Below, one piece after another: positions 1-8,910 of a DNA stretch of 64,000 bases. A program made the position numbers and the translations under genes. The notes beneath the pieces are model-generated. The model was not told where the DNA came from. It worked only from the letters and a program-made list of their open reading frames with translations, and ran no database searches. Positions within the stretch are counted from its first letter, which is position 1, and the number at the start of each line of letters is the position of its first letter. Origin of the DNA: Micromonospora sp. WMMD1120 (GTDB taxonomy: Bacteria; Actinomycetota; Actinomycetes; Mycobacteriales; Micromonosporaceae); assembly GCF_029626235.1 (NCBI RefSeq), contig NZ_JARUBO010000005.1:5924001-5988000 (forward strand). The letters are read 5' to 3'.

Positions 1-187
1 CGTCGGCACGGCGACCGTGCCGCCCCAGCCGCCCCAGCCGCGCCGGCTGCTCCCGGCGCGGCGGCCCCGCCGAGGCGGCGACGGGCCACGGTCCATCCGG
101 CCACCCCGGCACCTGAGCCACCTCACCCACCCGACCACCCCCACCACAGACCGCCCCACCATCGCCCACGTCAGAAAGTAGACATCT
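1..187. other. Unassigned left edge, no gene called
   Basis: This is C-rich sequence before the first confident start codon. Two forward frames stay open from the window edge, one to a TAG at about 180 and one to a TAG just inside the next gene. The stretch could therefore hold the Pro-rich end of a gene cut by the window edge, but composition does not decide the frame. No terminator hairpin or clear -35/-10 is visible. Confidence 0.3.
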
Positions 188-1051
188 ATGCCACGAGTTA
201 GATCCGGCCTCGCCCGCACCGCGGCGGTGCTGGCCGGCGGCCTCGCCCTGGCCGTCCTGGCGGCCTCCCCGGCCATGGCGGACACGTCCCAGTCCTCGGC
301 GTCCGCGCTCCAGATCAGCCTGCTCGGTGGTGGTGTCGCCAGCTCCGGCACCGCGTCGGCCAGCAACGACGGCACCACCGAGTCGATCTCCGGCAACCAG
401 AATCCCCCACTGGCCGTGCTCGGCGGCCAGACCGTCATCACCGCCGGGGTACTGGCCCAGAACGTCCGGGCCTTCAACGACGGCACCTCGGCGGCCTGCG
501 CCGGCGTGCTCGGCGTGGGCGGCACGGTGACCATCGGCCCTGGCGGATCGTGCCTGGTCACGCCCGGCGCCGCGGTGACCCTCAACCTCGGCACCAACGG
601 TCTGGCCACCATCGCCCTGGTCGCCGATGCCATCTACTCGTCGTGCACGGCCACCAGCAGCCCATCGGCGACCGGCACGACCTCGCTGGTCAACGCCCGG
701 ATCACCTCGACCCTGCTGGGCATCGAGACGACGCTGCTGAACCTGCCGGCGAACCCGGCGCCGAACACCGGACTGAGCGTGCCGGGGCTCATCGACCTGA
801 CGCTCAACGACCAGACCAGCTCGGACGTCGGCCAGCTCACCGTCACCGCGCTGAACCTCACGGCGCTCGGCGGCGCGCTGGCCGGGGTGACCATCGGCAC
901 GTCGAGCTGCGGCGTCAACGCTGTCGCGCCGCCCATCCCGGTGATCCCGCTCGCCGGGGCGCCGCTCGCGCTCGGCATCGGCGCGCTCGTGGCCGGCACC
1001 ACCGGCGGGTTCTCGCTCTACCGGCGTCGCCGCGCGGCACCCGGGAGCTGA
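188..1051 (+). CDS. Secreted, C-terminally membrane-anchored protein of unknown function
   Basis: The 287-residue protein opens with a signal peptide: an Arg-rich start, a hydrophobic stretch at about 10-27, and likely cleavage after Ala-Met-Ala at about 31. The mature part is rich in Gly, Ser, Thr, Ala and Leu, with alternating polar/non-polar stretches that suggest a beta-rich surface domain, and two or three Cys. It ends with a hydrophobic segment at about 252-277 followed by Tyr-Arg-Arg-Arg-Arg, like the membrane anchor of a cell-surface protein, although no LPxTG motif is seen. The epimerase gene starts only 6 bases downstream, so the two may be co-transcribed. The Shine-Dalgarno is weak. 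No enzymatic motif is recognised; a surface or spore-wall role is only a guess. Confidence 0.75.
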   Translation: MPRVRSGLARTAAVLAGGLALAVLAASPAMADTSQSSASALQISLLGGGVASSGTASASNDGTTESISGNQNPPLAVLGGQTVITAGVLAQNVRAFNDGTSAACAGVLGVGGTVTIGPGGSCLVTPGAAVTLNLGTNGLATIALVADAIYSSCTATSSPSATGTTSLVNARITSTLLGIETTLLNLPANPAPNTGLSVPGLIDLTLNDQTSSDVGQLTVTALNLTALGGALAGVTIGTSSCGVNAVAPPIPVIPLAGAPLALGIGALVAGTTGGFSLYRRRRAAPGS

Positions 1052-1057
1052 CCCGAC

Positions 1058-2218
1058 ATGTGTGCGAGCAGGTCGACCACGCGAGAGGTCCTGATCCTGG
1101 CCGGCACCAGGCCGGAGGGCGTCAAGACCGCGCCTCTGATCCGCCGTCTCCTCGACGATCCGAGGTTCACGGTACGGGTGGCGGACACCGGCCAACAGCC
1201 GGGACGCGTCGCCGAGGCACTCGACCCGTTCGACCTCCGTCCGGAGGTGAGCCTGCGCCCGCAACGGCGCACCGGCTCGCTCGCCGAGCTGGCGGCGGCC
1301 CTGATCACGGGGATCGACGACCTGCTCACACACCACCGTCCAGCGGCGGTCGTGGTGCAGGGGGACACCACGACCGCCCTGGCCGGCGGGACCGCCGCGT
1401 TCTGGCGGCGCGTACCCATCGTCCACCTGGAGGCCGGCCTGCGGACCAACGACCTGGACCGGCCGTTCCCGGAGGAGGCCAACCGGGCGATGCTCGCCCG
1501 GATCGCGGCGCTGCACCTGGCGCCCACCGAGGCGGCCCGGGTGAACCTCCTCGGCGAGGGCATCCCCGCCTCCGCCATCGCGGTGACCGGCAACACCGTC
1601 GTGGACGCGCTCGCGGACCTCGTCGACAGGGGCGTGGCCCGGCCGCCGGACTGGATCGATCCGGCCCGAAGGCTGGTGGTGGCCACCGCGCACCGGCGGG
1701 AGCACTGGGGGCACGGGGTGGCGGCCACCATCGACGGGCTCCGCCGTCTGGCACGACGGCGCCCCGACCTCCAGATCGTGATGGTCGCGCACCCGAACCC
1801 ACGCCTGAGCGCGGAGGTCACCGCGGGCCTCGCGGGCGTCGCCAACGCCCGCGTCACCCCGCCGCTGGCGTACCCGCAGATGGTCGGGCTGCTCCGGGTG
1901 GCCGACCTGGTCGTCACCGACTCCGGTGGGCTCCAGGAGGAGGCCGCCACCCTGGGGGTTCCGTTGCTGGTCACCAGGGACACCACGGAACGTCCGGAGG
2001 CGCTGGCGGCCGGCCGGGGCGAGCTGGTCGGCACCGATCCGGAGCGACTGCTGTCGGGAGCGCTCCGGCGCCTGGCCACGGGTCGCGGGTCGGCGGTCGG
2101 CTCGCCGTTCGGTGACGGGCGGGCCGCGCACCGGTGCGTCACCGCGATGGCGGGGCTGCTGGGTGTGCCGACCCCGCGCATCACCCAGCGCCACCGGACG
2201 GCCGCAGCGGTCCCGTGA
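1058..2218 (+). CDS. wecB: UDP-N-acetylglucosamine 2-epimerase (non-hydrolysing)
   Basis: The 386-residue protein has the expected family length (about 370-390) and both Rossmann halves of the GT-B-like epimerase fold. Visible landmarks are the N-terminal GTRPEGVK stretch, VVQGDTTTAL near 104-113, HLEAGLR near 127, THRREHWG near 212 (usually HRREN in the family), and the C-terminal VVTDSGGLQEEA loop that binds the UDP-sugar. The family interconverts UDP-GlcNAc and UDP-ManNAc in the cytoplasm, supplying ManNAc for cell-wall teichoic acids, teichuronic acids or capsule. It lies 6 bases after the anchored-protein gene, and a membrane acyltransferase follows at 2347, which fits an envelope-polysaccharide role. 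The ATG start is preceded by GGGAG at 1042-1046. Confidence 0.9.
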   Translation: MCASRSTTREVLILAGTRPEGVKTAPLIRRLLDDPRFTVRVADTGQQPGRVAEALDPFDLRPEVSLRPQRRTGSLAELAAALITGIDDLLTHHRPAAVVVQGDTTTALAGGTAAFWRRVPIVHLEAGLRTNDLDRPFPEEANRAMLARIAALHLAPTEAARVNLLGEGIPASAIAVTGNTVVDALADLVDRGVARPPDWIDPARRLVVATAHRREHWGHGVAATIDGLRRLARRRPDLQIVMVAHPNPRLSAEVTAGLAGVANARVTPPLAYPQMVGLLRVADLVVTDSGGLQEEAATLGVPLLVTRDTTERPEALAAGRGELVGTDPERLLSGALRRLATGRGSAVGSPFGDGRAAHRCVTAMAGLLGVPTPRITQRHRTAAAVP

Positions 2219-2346
2219 CGCCCTCCCGATTTGGACAATCATCCGAATATCCGGACAAACCTCCTTTACCGCCTGATAATTGGCACATCGATCGGTGGCG
2301 TTCCCACCGACGGTCCGAACAGGTCAGTGATCAGAGGAGTCGTCAG

Positions 2347-3831
2347 GTGCAGGCGTGGTTCAACGGGCAGCGGTCTCCGACTCTGCAGGGCAGATACTCG
2401 GCCCGGCACAACGCCTTCGGCGTGCTGCGCCTGGCGATGGCCTGCGGTGTGATCATCGCGCACGCCGGGCCGCTGGGCTTCGGCCAGGCGAACGTCGGGG
2501 CCGCGACGTTCGGCCGACAGAGCGACCTCGGCACCATGTGCCTGTACGGGTTCTTCCTGATCTCCGGCTTCCTCATCACCGACAGCGCGCTGCGCTCCAC
2601 GCTGCGCCAGTACGTCCGTGCGCGCGTCCTGCGGGTCTTCCCGGGGCTGTGGGTCTGCCTGCTGGTCACCGCCTTCGTCTTCGCCCCACTGGCGGCGCTC
2701 TACGAGAACGGCAACCTCGACGGGTTCTGGGGGCACCCGGAAGGGCCGTTCGACTACGTCACGACGAACATCCTCGCCTCGATGGAGCAGTTCCCCATCT
2801 CCGGGCTGCTGGCCGACACCCCGTACGGGCAGATCGTCGGCGGGCCGAGCGCGTTCGACGGGTCACTGTGGACCCTTCGGTACGACCTGGCGCTCTACGC
2901 GGTCGTCGGCATCCTCGTGGTGACCTCGGTGTTGCACCGCGCCCCGCGCGCGGTGCTCGTCCTGACCGTGGGCAGCTACGCGCTGATCCTGGCGGACTTC
3001 CTCGCCGCGCCGACCTGGACCTCCCGCCCCGCGCAGCACGGCGCGATCGGGCCGTTCCCGCTGATCGGGTCGTTCGCCGCGGACTGGACGTTGATGCTCG
3101 GCTTCTTCTTCCTGCTCGGCGCCGCAGCACGCCTGTACGCGCACCGCGTCCCGATGACCTCCGAGCTTGCCGTGTTGGCCGGTGTCGTGCTGGTCGGCTC
3201 GCTGTGGCTGGGCGGGTTCTTCGCCGTGGGCCTGCCGGCGTTCGCCTACCTCGTGCTCTTCGCGGCGGTAGCGCTGCCGAAGCGGCTGTCCACGATCAGC
3301 CGTCGCAACGACTACACCTACGGCATCTACATCTACGGCTTCCCGGTACAGCAGATGGTCGCCCTGTTCGGCGGCGCCCGGTTCGGGATGCTCGGTTACA
3401 TCGTGCTGAGCCTGCTCGGCGCCCTGCTGTTCGCCGCCCTCTCCTGGCACCTGGTGGAGCGTCCCGCGCTCGGGCTGAAGACCGGCAGCGGGCGCGCGCG
3501 GCACCGGGTCGCCAGGCAGGCCGCCCGCCGACGCCCGCTGACGACTCCCGGCCCGGAGACCGTGCGGAGCCCGGAGGGACGCCCGGGAACCAGTCGCGCC
3601 GGGCGACACCAGGCCGGTGCCCGGCACAGCCGGTCGGCCAGGAACGCGCTGCCGGTGCGGAGCACGTCGCGTCGCGCCAGCCGGTCCCGCGAGACGGACC
3701 TGACGTTCCTGGTCGCGCCGGGACGGGCGCCGCAGGGGGCCGCGCCAACCGGTTCGGGAACGCCGAGCGGGCAGGCCCCGACGGAACGGTCGGACCGCGA
3801 GCAGATCACCGTCACGCCGTCAGCACAGTGA
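2347..3831 (+). CDS. Acyltransferase family 3 membrane protein
   Basis: The 494-residue protein is an integral membrane O-acyltransferase of the AT3/OafA type. The first helix carries the family's Arg and His landmarks (FGVLRLAMACGVIIAHAG), and about ten hydrophobic segments follow to about residue 375. The last 110 residues are a basic, Arg/Pro/Ser-rich tail that is probably cytoplasmic and disordered. Such enzymes acetylate or acylate surface polysaccharides or secreted metabolites. I chose the GTG at 2347 because AGAGGAG at 2333-2339 sits 7 bases upstream; the longer open frame from 2134 overlaps the epimerase gene and lacks such a site. Its place after wecB suggests modification of an envelope polymer. 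The exact substrate cannot be read from sequence. Confidence 0.85.
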   Translation: MQAWFNGQRSPTLQGRYSARHNAFGVLRLAMACGVIIAHAGPLGFGQANVGAATFGRQSDLGTMCLYGFFLISGFLITDSALRSTLRQYVRARVLRVFPGLWVCLLVTAFVFAPLAALYENGNLDGFWGHPEGPFDYVTTNILASMEQFPISGLLADTPYGQIVGGPSAFDGSLWTLRYDLALYAVVGILVVTSVLHRAPRAVLVLTVGSYALILADFLAAPTWTSRPAQHGAIGPFPLIGSFAADWTLMLGFFFLLGAAARLYAHRVPMTSELAVLAGVVLVGSLWLGGFFAVGLPAFAYLVLFAAVALPKRLSTISRRNDYTYGIYIYGFPVQQMVALFGGARFGMLGYIVLSLLGALLFAALSWHLVERPALGLKTGSGRARHRVARQAARRRPLTTPGPETVRSPEGRPGTSRAGRHQAGARHSRSARNALPVRSTSRRASRSRETDLTFLVAPGRAPQGAAPTGSGTPSGQAPTERSDREQITVTPSAQ

Positions 3832-3833
3832 TG

Positions 3834-3872
3834 CCGACGGGGCCGGAGCCATCGCGGCTCCGGCCCCGTCGG
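3834..3872. terminator. Bidirectional terminator hairpin
   Basis: A perfect 17-bp inverted repeat (3834-3850 and 3856-3872) with a 5-base loop lies between the converging acyltransferase and beta-helix protein genes. It has no T-tract, as is common in actinobacteria. It should stop transcription from both sides. Confidence 0.85.
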
Positions 3873-3886
3873 TACGCCTAGATTCG

Positions 3887-5761
3887 CTACGACGTCGGAT
3901 ACTCCCGCAGGTAGACCGGAGCGCCGACCCTTGTCGTGTCGGCCGGATCGCCGACGCCGTTGACCACGTGGTCGATGGTCCCGGCGCTGAGGTTGACGGT
4001 CATGATGTGGCGCAGCCGCACACCCGGCCGGTTCGGCACCTCGAACCCGTTCTCGGTGTGGATCGACGGGTTGTTCTGGTTGAAGACGTACACCCCGCCG
4101 CCGTGCAGGGTGTGGTGGCGCACCCGGTCGGCGACCTTGTAACCGGCCCACCCCTCGACCGCGCCGTTCATCCAGTCGGCCTGCGTCGGCGGGTCGTACG
4201 GCAGCTCGTTCTGATAGAGGATCGTGGTGCCGTGCTCGCCGTTCCAGACCGTGTTGTAGCGCTGGAAGTGCTCGACGAACAGACCGGTCGCGGTGACGTG
4301 GTCGCCGTTGATGACCGCGCCGTAGCGGCCGGTGTTGGTGCGCCACCGGTCGGTGTCGCCGTTGACGCCCTCGGTGAAGCCCTCCACGCCGTGGTCGCCG
4401 CGCCACACCCAGGTGTGGTCGATGAGCACGTCGTCGCTGTTGACCTCCAACGCGGTGTGCGTCCGGCCGATGTGCGGGCCGCCGACCCGGAAGTACACGT
4501 CGGACAGCGTTGTCGGGTTGGCCGGGCTGCTGGCGTTGTGACCGTGCGGACGGCCGACACGCAGCAGCACCGGCGACTCGACGGTTCCGGCGTCGATGGT
4601 GACACCGGCGACGATCACACCGGGCACACCGGCGACGTCCAGCGGGACCGCGCCGTTCACGGCGGTGAGCGTGGCGTGCCCGATGCCGAGCACCACGGTG
4701 TCCGGACGTCGGACCTCGATACTGCGCGCGATGTCGTACACACCGGGGGTGAGCAGCAGGTGCTTGCCCCGCGCGAGCTGACTGTTGATCACGCGCACCG
4801 GGTCGGACGGCTTGGCGACGAAGAAGTCGTCGATCCCGATGGTTCGCCCCGGCGTCAGGCCGCCGGCCCAGGAGACGCCCCGGCTGTCCCGCCGCGCCGA
4901 GGGCACCCGTACCTGGTAGCGACCCTTGCCGTCGACGAAGAGGTACGGCTTCTCCCGACTGACCGGCGTGGTCTCCAGGGTGGTGTACGGCGGGTCCGGG
5001 AACGTGGCGTCGTCCGGTGCGCCCTCGACACCGGCGAAGACCTGGTTCCACACCGCGTTCGACCAGCCGGCGACCTCGCTGTTGCGGGTCAGCCACTGCT
5101 GCTGTGAGCCGTTGGTCGTGGCCGGCAGCCGCGAGTCGGCGATGAATCCGCCACTGGCGTACTGCGGGCCGGCGGTGCAGTAGTCCATCAGGGACAGCCC
5201 GCCACCGTCGATGTTGAGCCGACGCATCGACACCGCCTGGGACACCGCCCAGAAGTTCGCCGTCGACCGACAGCCGTCCTGACCGGTCGCGTTGACGGTC
5301 AGGGAGAGGTTGGACAGGGTGCGCCAGAAGTTGACCAGCGCGAGGCAGTTGCCGGTGCCGCCGTCGGCCAGGCAGCGGTTGTAGACCTCGAGTTTGCCGT
5401 TGACGGTGACGTCGGTGGGCGCGGCGCCGAGGCCGGAGACCTCGGTGTAGTAGCCGACCCGGGCCTGCAACGGCTGCTCGGCGGTGCCGTAGGCGCCCGG
5501 CCGGAACAGGTAGGCGTGCCGCTCGGCGCCCATCTCGTTGTCGACCTGCCGGGCGTGTGCCGCGTCGAGGGTCCGCTGGATCTCGTCGACCGGCATCGAC
5601 GGGTCGAAGACCGTCACGTTCGGACCGAAGTCGGGCGTGCCGTGCGTCGGTCGGCCGGCGACGGCCGGCGCGCCGGACATCGTGACGGCGGTGGTCAGCG
5701 CCACCGCGAGCAGGAGGGTACGCGCGGATCTCCGGCGCGTACCCCGGGACGGGATTGTCAT
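3887..5761 (-). CDS. Secreted beta-helix carbohydrate-active protein (GH55/pectate-lyase-like)
   Basis: The 624-residue protein has an Arg-rich signal peptide of about 32 residues (cleavage near APAVAG). The rest resembles right-handed parallel beta-helix proteins: many short strands ending in Asn/Asp/Gly turns, such as GVYDIARSIEVRRPDTVVLG and GNCLALVNFWRTLSNLSLTV. The fold and length match GH55-type exo-beta-1,3-glucanases and related secreted proteins often named pectate-lyase-like. I cannot identify the catalytic Glu with certainty, so the substrate is open. The ATG at 5761 is preceded by GGAGAGGA. The longer frame to 5944 would place a basic non-signal peptide ahead of the signal sequence and run across a likely operator. 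A CebR-like palindrome 55 bases upstream suggests control by a cello-oligosaccharide-type LacI repressor. Confidence 0.75.
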   Translation of the reverse strand: MTIPSRGTRRRSARTLLLAVALTTAVTMSGAPAVAGRPTHGTPDFGPNVTVFDPSMPVDEIQRTLDAAHARQVDNEMGAERHAYLFRPGAYGTAEQPLQARVGYYTEVSGLGAAPTDVTVNGKLEVYNRCLADGGTGNCLALVNFWRTLSNLSLTVNATGQDGCRSTANFWAVSQAVSMRRLNIDGGGLSLMDYCTAGPQYASGGFIADSRLPATTNGSQQQWLTRNSEVAGWSNAVWNQVFAGVEGAPDDATFPDPPYTTLETTPVSREKPYLFVDGKGRYQVRVPSARRDSRGVSWAGGLTPGRTIGIDDFFVAKPSDPVRVINSQLARGKHLLLTPGVYDIARSIEVRRPDTVVLGIGHATLTAVNGAVPLDVAGVPGVIVAGVTIDAGTVESPVLLRVGRPHGHNASSPANPTTLSDVYFRVGGPHIGRTHTALEVNSDDVLIDHTWVWRGDHGVEGFTEGVNGDTDRWRTNTGRYGAVINGDHVTATGLFVEHFQRYNTVWNGEHGTTILYQNELPYDPPTQADWMNGAVEGWAGYKVADRVRHHTLHGGGVYVFNQNNPSIHTENGFEVPNRPGVRLRHIMTVNLSAGTIDHVVNGVGDPADTTRVGAPVYLREYPTS

Positions 5762-5814
5762 GTGGTTCGTCCTCTCCGCTGGCCGGACCGCAGTTCCGGA
5801 GCAGCTGGGGGCGG

Positions 5815-5828
5815 TGAGAGCGCTCTCT
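5815..5828. promoter_or_regulatory. CebR-like LacI-family operator
   Basis: The core GAGAGCGCTCTC (5816-5827) is a perfect palindrome. Over 14 bases the site matches the known Streptomyces CebR box TGGGAGCGCTCCCA at 11 positions. It sits about 55 bases upstream of the ATG of the beta-helix protein, where a repressor site would be expected. No cebR gene is in the window, so the regulator would be encoded elsewhere. Confidence 0.6.
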
Positions 5829-6053
5829 TTCCTCCGCGATCGGAACCGGTCCGGGAACGAGGAGGTTGATACGTTTCTACCCGTCGAATCGATCGCACGC
5901 CATGAGCGGCACGTTCGAATATCAACAGACCAGATACGCGGCACTACGGATAGCCGACGATAACGATCTCCAGTAATGTGTCCCCGGCACCCCCGGTGAT
6001 CATTCAGTCACCCGCTTGACGCACGTTGTCTGCCCCTTCCGGAGGACCCCATC
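5829..6053. other. Intergenic region, divergent promoters expected
   Basis: This stretch separates the divergent beta-helix and permease units. It includes an AT-richer part (5860-5990) that probably holds the minus-strand promoter. A TTGACG at 6016-6021 is a possible plus-strand -35. No coding frame with actinobacterial codon bias was found. Confidence 0.4.
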
Positions 6054-6359
6054 ATGCTGAGCCTGACCGGCCCGGCCGCTTCGTCCGTCCACTCCAGATC
6101 AAAGATTTTGCGCACGTGGTGGAGAAGCGCCCGTTCTTGGGGATCATCGGGACCCACCGAACCGCTCGCCGGGCGCGAGACGTGGTCGGGGCACGCGATC
6201 CGCCGGGAGTGGCCACACGGACAGCGGGGATCGACGGCGTCGGCCCGGTGGCTGATCAATCCACAGGAGAGGGCCGGCGTGCGGCGTCCGGACCGGTCGG
6301 GACTCCGATCCGGTCCGTGGCCGATCGTCACGGCTCGTAGTGCGGGAGGCTCGCGGTGA
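6054..6359 (+). CDS. Doubtful small ORF ahead of the permease
   Basis: This ATG-started frame of 101 residues has a strong Shine-Dalgarno (GGAGGA at 6041-6046) and its TGA overlaps the permease GTG in a GTGA junction, as in translationally coupled genes. Against it, the product is rich in Arg, Ser, Trp and Gly with no recognisable domain, and third-position GC is clearly lower than in the neighbouring genes. It may be a lineage-specific small protein, a leader that couples translation into the permease, or chance. I do not recognise it. Confidence 0.25.
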   Translation: MLSLTGPAASSVHSRSKILRTWWRSARSWGSSGPTEPLAGRETWSGHAIRREWPHGQRGSTASARWLINPQERAGVRRPDRSGLRSGPWPIVTARSAGGSR

Positions 6360-7813
6360 GCATGCATGTGCAGGTGGCGCTGGCGCGGAAGACGCTCAGC
6401 GCGTGGGGTATGGGCGTCTTCGGCGCCGCGGCGTCGGCGCCCATGGTGGTGCTCGTCGGCGGCATCGTCGCCACCTACGCCAGCACCCAGGTGACCACCG
6501 TCCCGCTGGTGTTCCTGCTGGTGGGCAGCGTCGTCGCGCTGCTGCTGGTCGGCTACACGGCGATGTCGCGGCAGGTGCCGCACGCCGCCGCCTACTACGC
6601 CATCCTCACCCGGGGGTTGAGCCGGCGGTGGGGCGTGGCCGGTGGCGCGGTCGCCCTGGTCGCGTACAACGCCATCCAGATCAGCCTCTACGGGCTGCTC
6701 GGCGCCACCCTGGCCAGCCTCATCGGCGGAAGCTGGTGGGTCTGGGCCGGCGTCGGGCTGGTCCTGGTCGCCGTGCTGGGGGTACGCGCCGTCGCGCTCT
6801 CCACAGTGCTGCTGGCGGCCGTCCTGGCGGGCTCGCTGGTGATCATCGTGCTCTTCGTGGCGTCGGCGCTGGCCGATCCGGCCGGCGGCACGCTCTCCTG
6901 GCAGGGTTTCGCGGTCTCCGGGCTCGGCGTCAGCGGCATCGGTGGCGCCGTCGCGCTGTGCCTGGCCGCGCTGATGGGCGTGGACGCCCCCGCGAGCTTC
7001 GCCGAGGAGAGCCGGGACAACTCGGGTGTGACCCGGGCGGTCTTCGCCGGCGTGCTGTTCCTGACCGTCGTGTACGCCGGGACGGCGTGGGCGATGGGCG
7101 TCGCGGTCGGCACGGACCGGGTGGCGGCCGTCGCGGCCGACCCGGAGGGTGGCCTGCCGTTCTCGGTGCTGGAACGAGGGCTCGGCGGCTTCCTGACGCC
7201 GCTGGCGCAGATGATGCTGATCCTCGCCATCGTCACGTCCCTGCTGGCCTTCCACAACGTGGTGGCCCGTTACGTGTTCGCGATGGCCCGCGAGGGGGTG
7301 CTGCCGGCGGCCCTGGCCCGCTCGGGCAGCGGCACCCGGGTCAGCGCCCCGGTCGGCGGGTCGCTGCTCCAGACCGGGATCGCCGCGGTGGTGGTGGTCG
7401 TCTTCGCGGCGCTGCACGCCGATCCGGTGGCGACCCTGTTCACCTGGCTGTCCACGCTCGGCGCGCTCGGACTGCTCTGCCTGCTGCTGGCCGCCTCGGT
7501 CGCGGCGGTCGGCGCGCGCAACGGGGTGCTGTCCAGGGTCGGGGCCGGCACGTCCGTCATCGCGCCGCTGTGCGGCGTCGTCCTCGGCGCTGTCGTCCTC
7601 GGCGCGATGGTGGTCAACGTGGGGTCGCTGCTCGGCGCCGCCGAGGGGTCCTGGTCCCCCTTCCTGCTGCCCCTGATCATCGCGGGCGCCGCGCTCGGGG
7701 GAAGCCTCTGGGCGGGTGTGCTGCGGCGCTCCCGTCCGGACGTGTACCAGGGCATCAGCCAGGGCCGCCCAGACACCCACGCCGTGCCGGATGACGTCGG
7801 CGTCACCTTCTAG
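6356..7813 (+). CDS. APC-superfamily amino-acid permease
   Basis: The 485-residue protein has about 12 hydrophobic helices and the length of amino acid-polyamine-organocation permeases. The first helix has the Gly/Ala-rich pattern of the family, and a conserved PASFAEESRDNSGVTRA loop follows helix 6. It sits in the cytoplasmic membrane and exchanges or imports amino acids or amines. The GTG at 6356 is preferred because GGGAGG (6344-6349) lies 6 bases upstream; an ATG two codons later is too far from it. The next gene begins 14 bases after its stop, and the third encodes a histidine decarboxylase. A role as histidine importer or histidine/histamine antiporter is an inference from this context. 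Confidence 0.85.
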   Translation: MSMHVQVALARKTLSAWGMGVFGAAASAPMVVLVGGIVATYASTQVTTVPLVFLLVGSVVALLLVGYTAMSRQVPHAAAYYAILTRGLSRRWGVAGGAVALVAYNAIQISLYGLLGATLASLIGGSWWVWAGVGLVLVAVLGVRAVALSTVLLAAVLAGSLVIIVLFVASALADPAGGTLSWQGFAVSGLGVSGIGGAVALCLAALMGVDAPASFAEESRDNSGVTRAVFAGVLFLTVVYAGTAWAMGVAVGTDRVAAVAADPEGGLPFSVLERGLGGFLTPLAQMMLILAIVTSLLAFHNVVARYVFAMAREGVLPAALARSGSGTRVSAPVGGSLLQTGIAAVVVVVFAALHADPVATLFTWLSTLGALGLLCLLLAASVAAVGARNGVLSRVGAGTSVIAPLCGVVLGAVVLGAMVVNVGSLLGAAEGSWSPFLLPLIIAGAALGGSLWAGVLRRSRPDVYQGISQGRPDTHAVPDDVGVTF

Positions 7814-7827
7814 GACCGAGGTAGCCA

Positions 7828-8910
7828 ATGACCTACCCGACGACACCACCCTCAGGGCGACACCACATGAACGTGGACGAGCGCGGCAGACCGACGGTCA
7901 ACCAGCCGCCGGCCGAGTACGCCGGCGACGGCCCGACGGCGCGGCGCACCCCACCGGCGGGCAGCGCCGGGGGAAGCTGGACCGGGCAGCCCGGCTACGA
8001 CCCCGATCCCCCGTTCGACGCGACCAGGCGCTGGGCCCGGCCGCCGGCCTACGAGCCGGAACCGCAGGCGGGCGCGCCACAGCGGTGGTCGCCGCCACCA
8101 TCGCCGGAGCCGCCGCACCTCCCGCCGCCGATCGCCCCGCCGGCGCCGCCCGTGCCGAGCGAACCCGACGAGTACGGCCCGCAGGAACGCGTCTGGGTGG
8201 ACCTGCGCCTGCAGGTGGCGTCCCGCCTGCGGGGCGTCAACGCCCGGCACTGCCACGAGGCCTTCGACCGTATCGGCAAGCGCAACGCTCTCGGCCCGCA
8301 CGGGGTGGTGCTGTTCTACACCACCCCCGACCAGCACATGCCGCACGGATACCGGCTGTTGATCGCCACCCGGCTCTTTCTCGCCGGCCCGGAGTCCGAC
8401 GACCTGCCCCGGGTGCTGCACGACCTGTCCCGCACGGCCGCCGGCAACGTCGCCCGGGCCACCGCCCAGGGCCGGCGGTGGGACCCGCGCGGTCCGGAGG
8501 GCTCGATGGTCAACGGCGGTGACCTGGACATGCCCCGCGACGCCTCCTATGTCGGCGTGGGCGTGACCACCCTGGACAGCGACGAGGGACCATGGCACAC
8601 GGTGGCCAACTCGGTGCGGTCGCAACCGCTGAACACGCCGCGCCCCCGATCGGTCTTCGACCTGTCCGGGCAGGGACTGGCCTGGTTGATCGACGGCACC
8701 GCGCTGCGCATGGTGCGCGACCCGCACCGGCGCCTCGGCGACGACGGCATCACCAGCAACCGTCGCCTGGACGCCTCCCGCCGCTGGCCCTACGACCCGT
8801 ACGCCGACCTCACCGAGCAGGGTGACCAGTGGCTGCGCGCCGCCTGGGCGCAGCTCAACGGGCTGCACCGGATCCTCACCGAGCACCTGGTCCCCGGACG
8901 GCCTGCGTGA
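7828..8910 (+). CDS. Unknown protein between permease and histidine decarboxylase
   Basis: The 360-residue protein has no signal peptide or membrane helix. Residues 1-120 are Pro-, Gly- and Ala-rich and probably disordered. Residues 125-355 form a compact domain with several conserved-looking stretches (VWVDLRLQVASRLRG, HGVVLFYTTPDQHMPHGYRL, DRIGKRNALG). I do not recognise the family. It lies 14 bases after the permease and overlaps the decarboxylase start by 4 bases, so it is surely part of that operon. The initiating ATG has GAGG 7 bases ahead; a second in-frame ATG at 7867 is possible. It could be a regulator or accessory protein of amino-acid decarboxylation, but nothing in the sequence proves this. 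Confidence 0.7.
   Translation: MTYPTTPPSGRHHMNVDERGRPTVNQPPAEYAGDGPTARRTPPAGSAGGSWTGQPGYDPDPPFDATRRWARPPAYEPEPQAGAPQRWSPPPSPEPPHLPPPIAPPAPPVPSEPDEYGPQERVWVDLRLQVASRLRGVNARHCHEAFDRIGKRNALGPHGVVLFYTTPDQHMPHGYRLLIATRLFLAGPESDDLPRVLHDLSRTAAGNVARATAQGRRWDPRGPEGSMVNGGDLDMPRDASYVGVGVTTLDSDEGPWHTVANSVRSQPLNTPRPRSVFDLSGQGLAWLIDGTALRMVRDPHRRLGDDGITSNRRLDASRRWPYDPYADLTEQGDQWLRAAWAQLNGLHRILTEHLVPGRPA

Noticed and set aside
6008..7849. 613-codon minus-strand frame opposite the permease
   Set aside because: Its composition (Gln, His, Asp, Arg, Gly) is typical of the antisense frame of a GC-rich membrane-protein gene; no motif or start site supports it.
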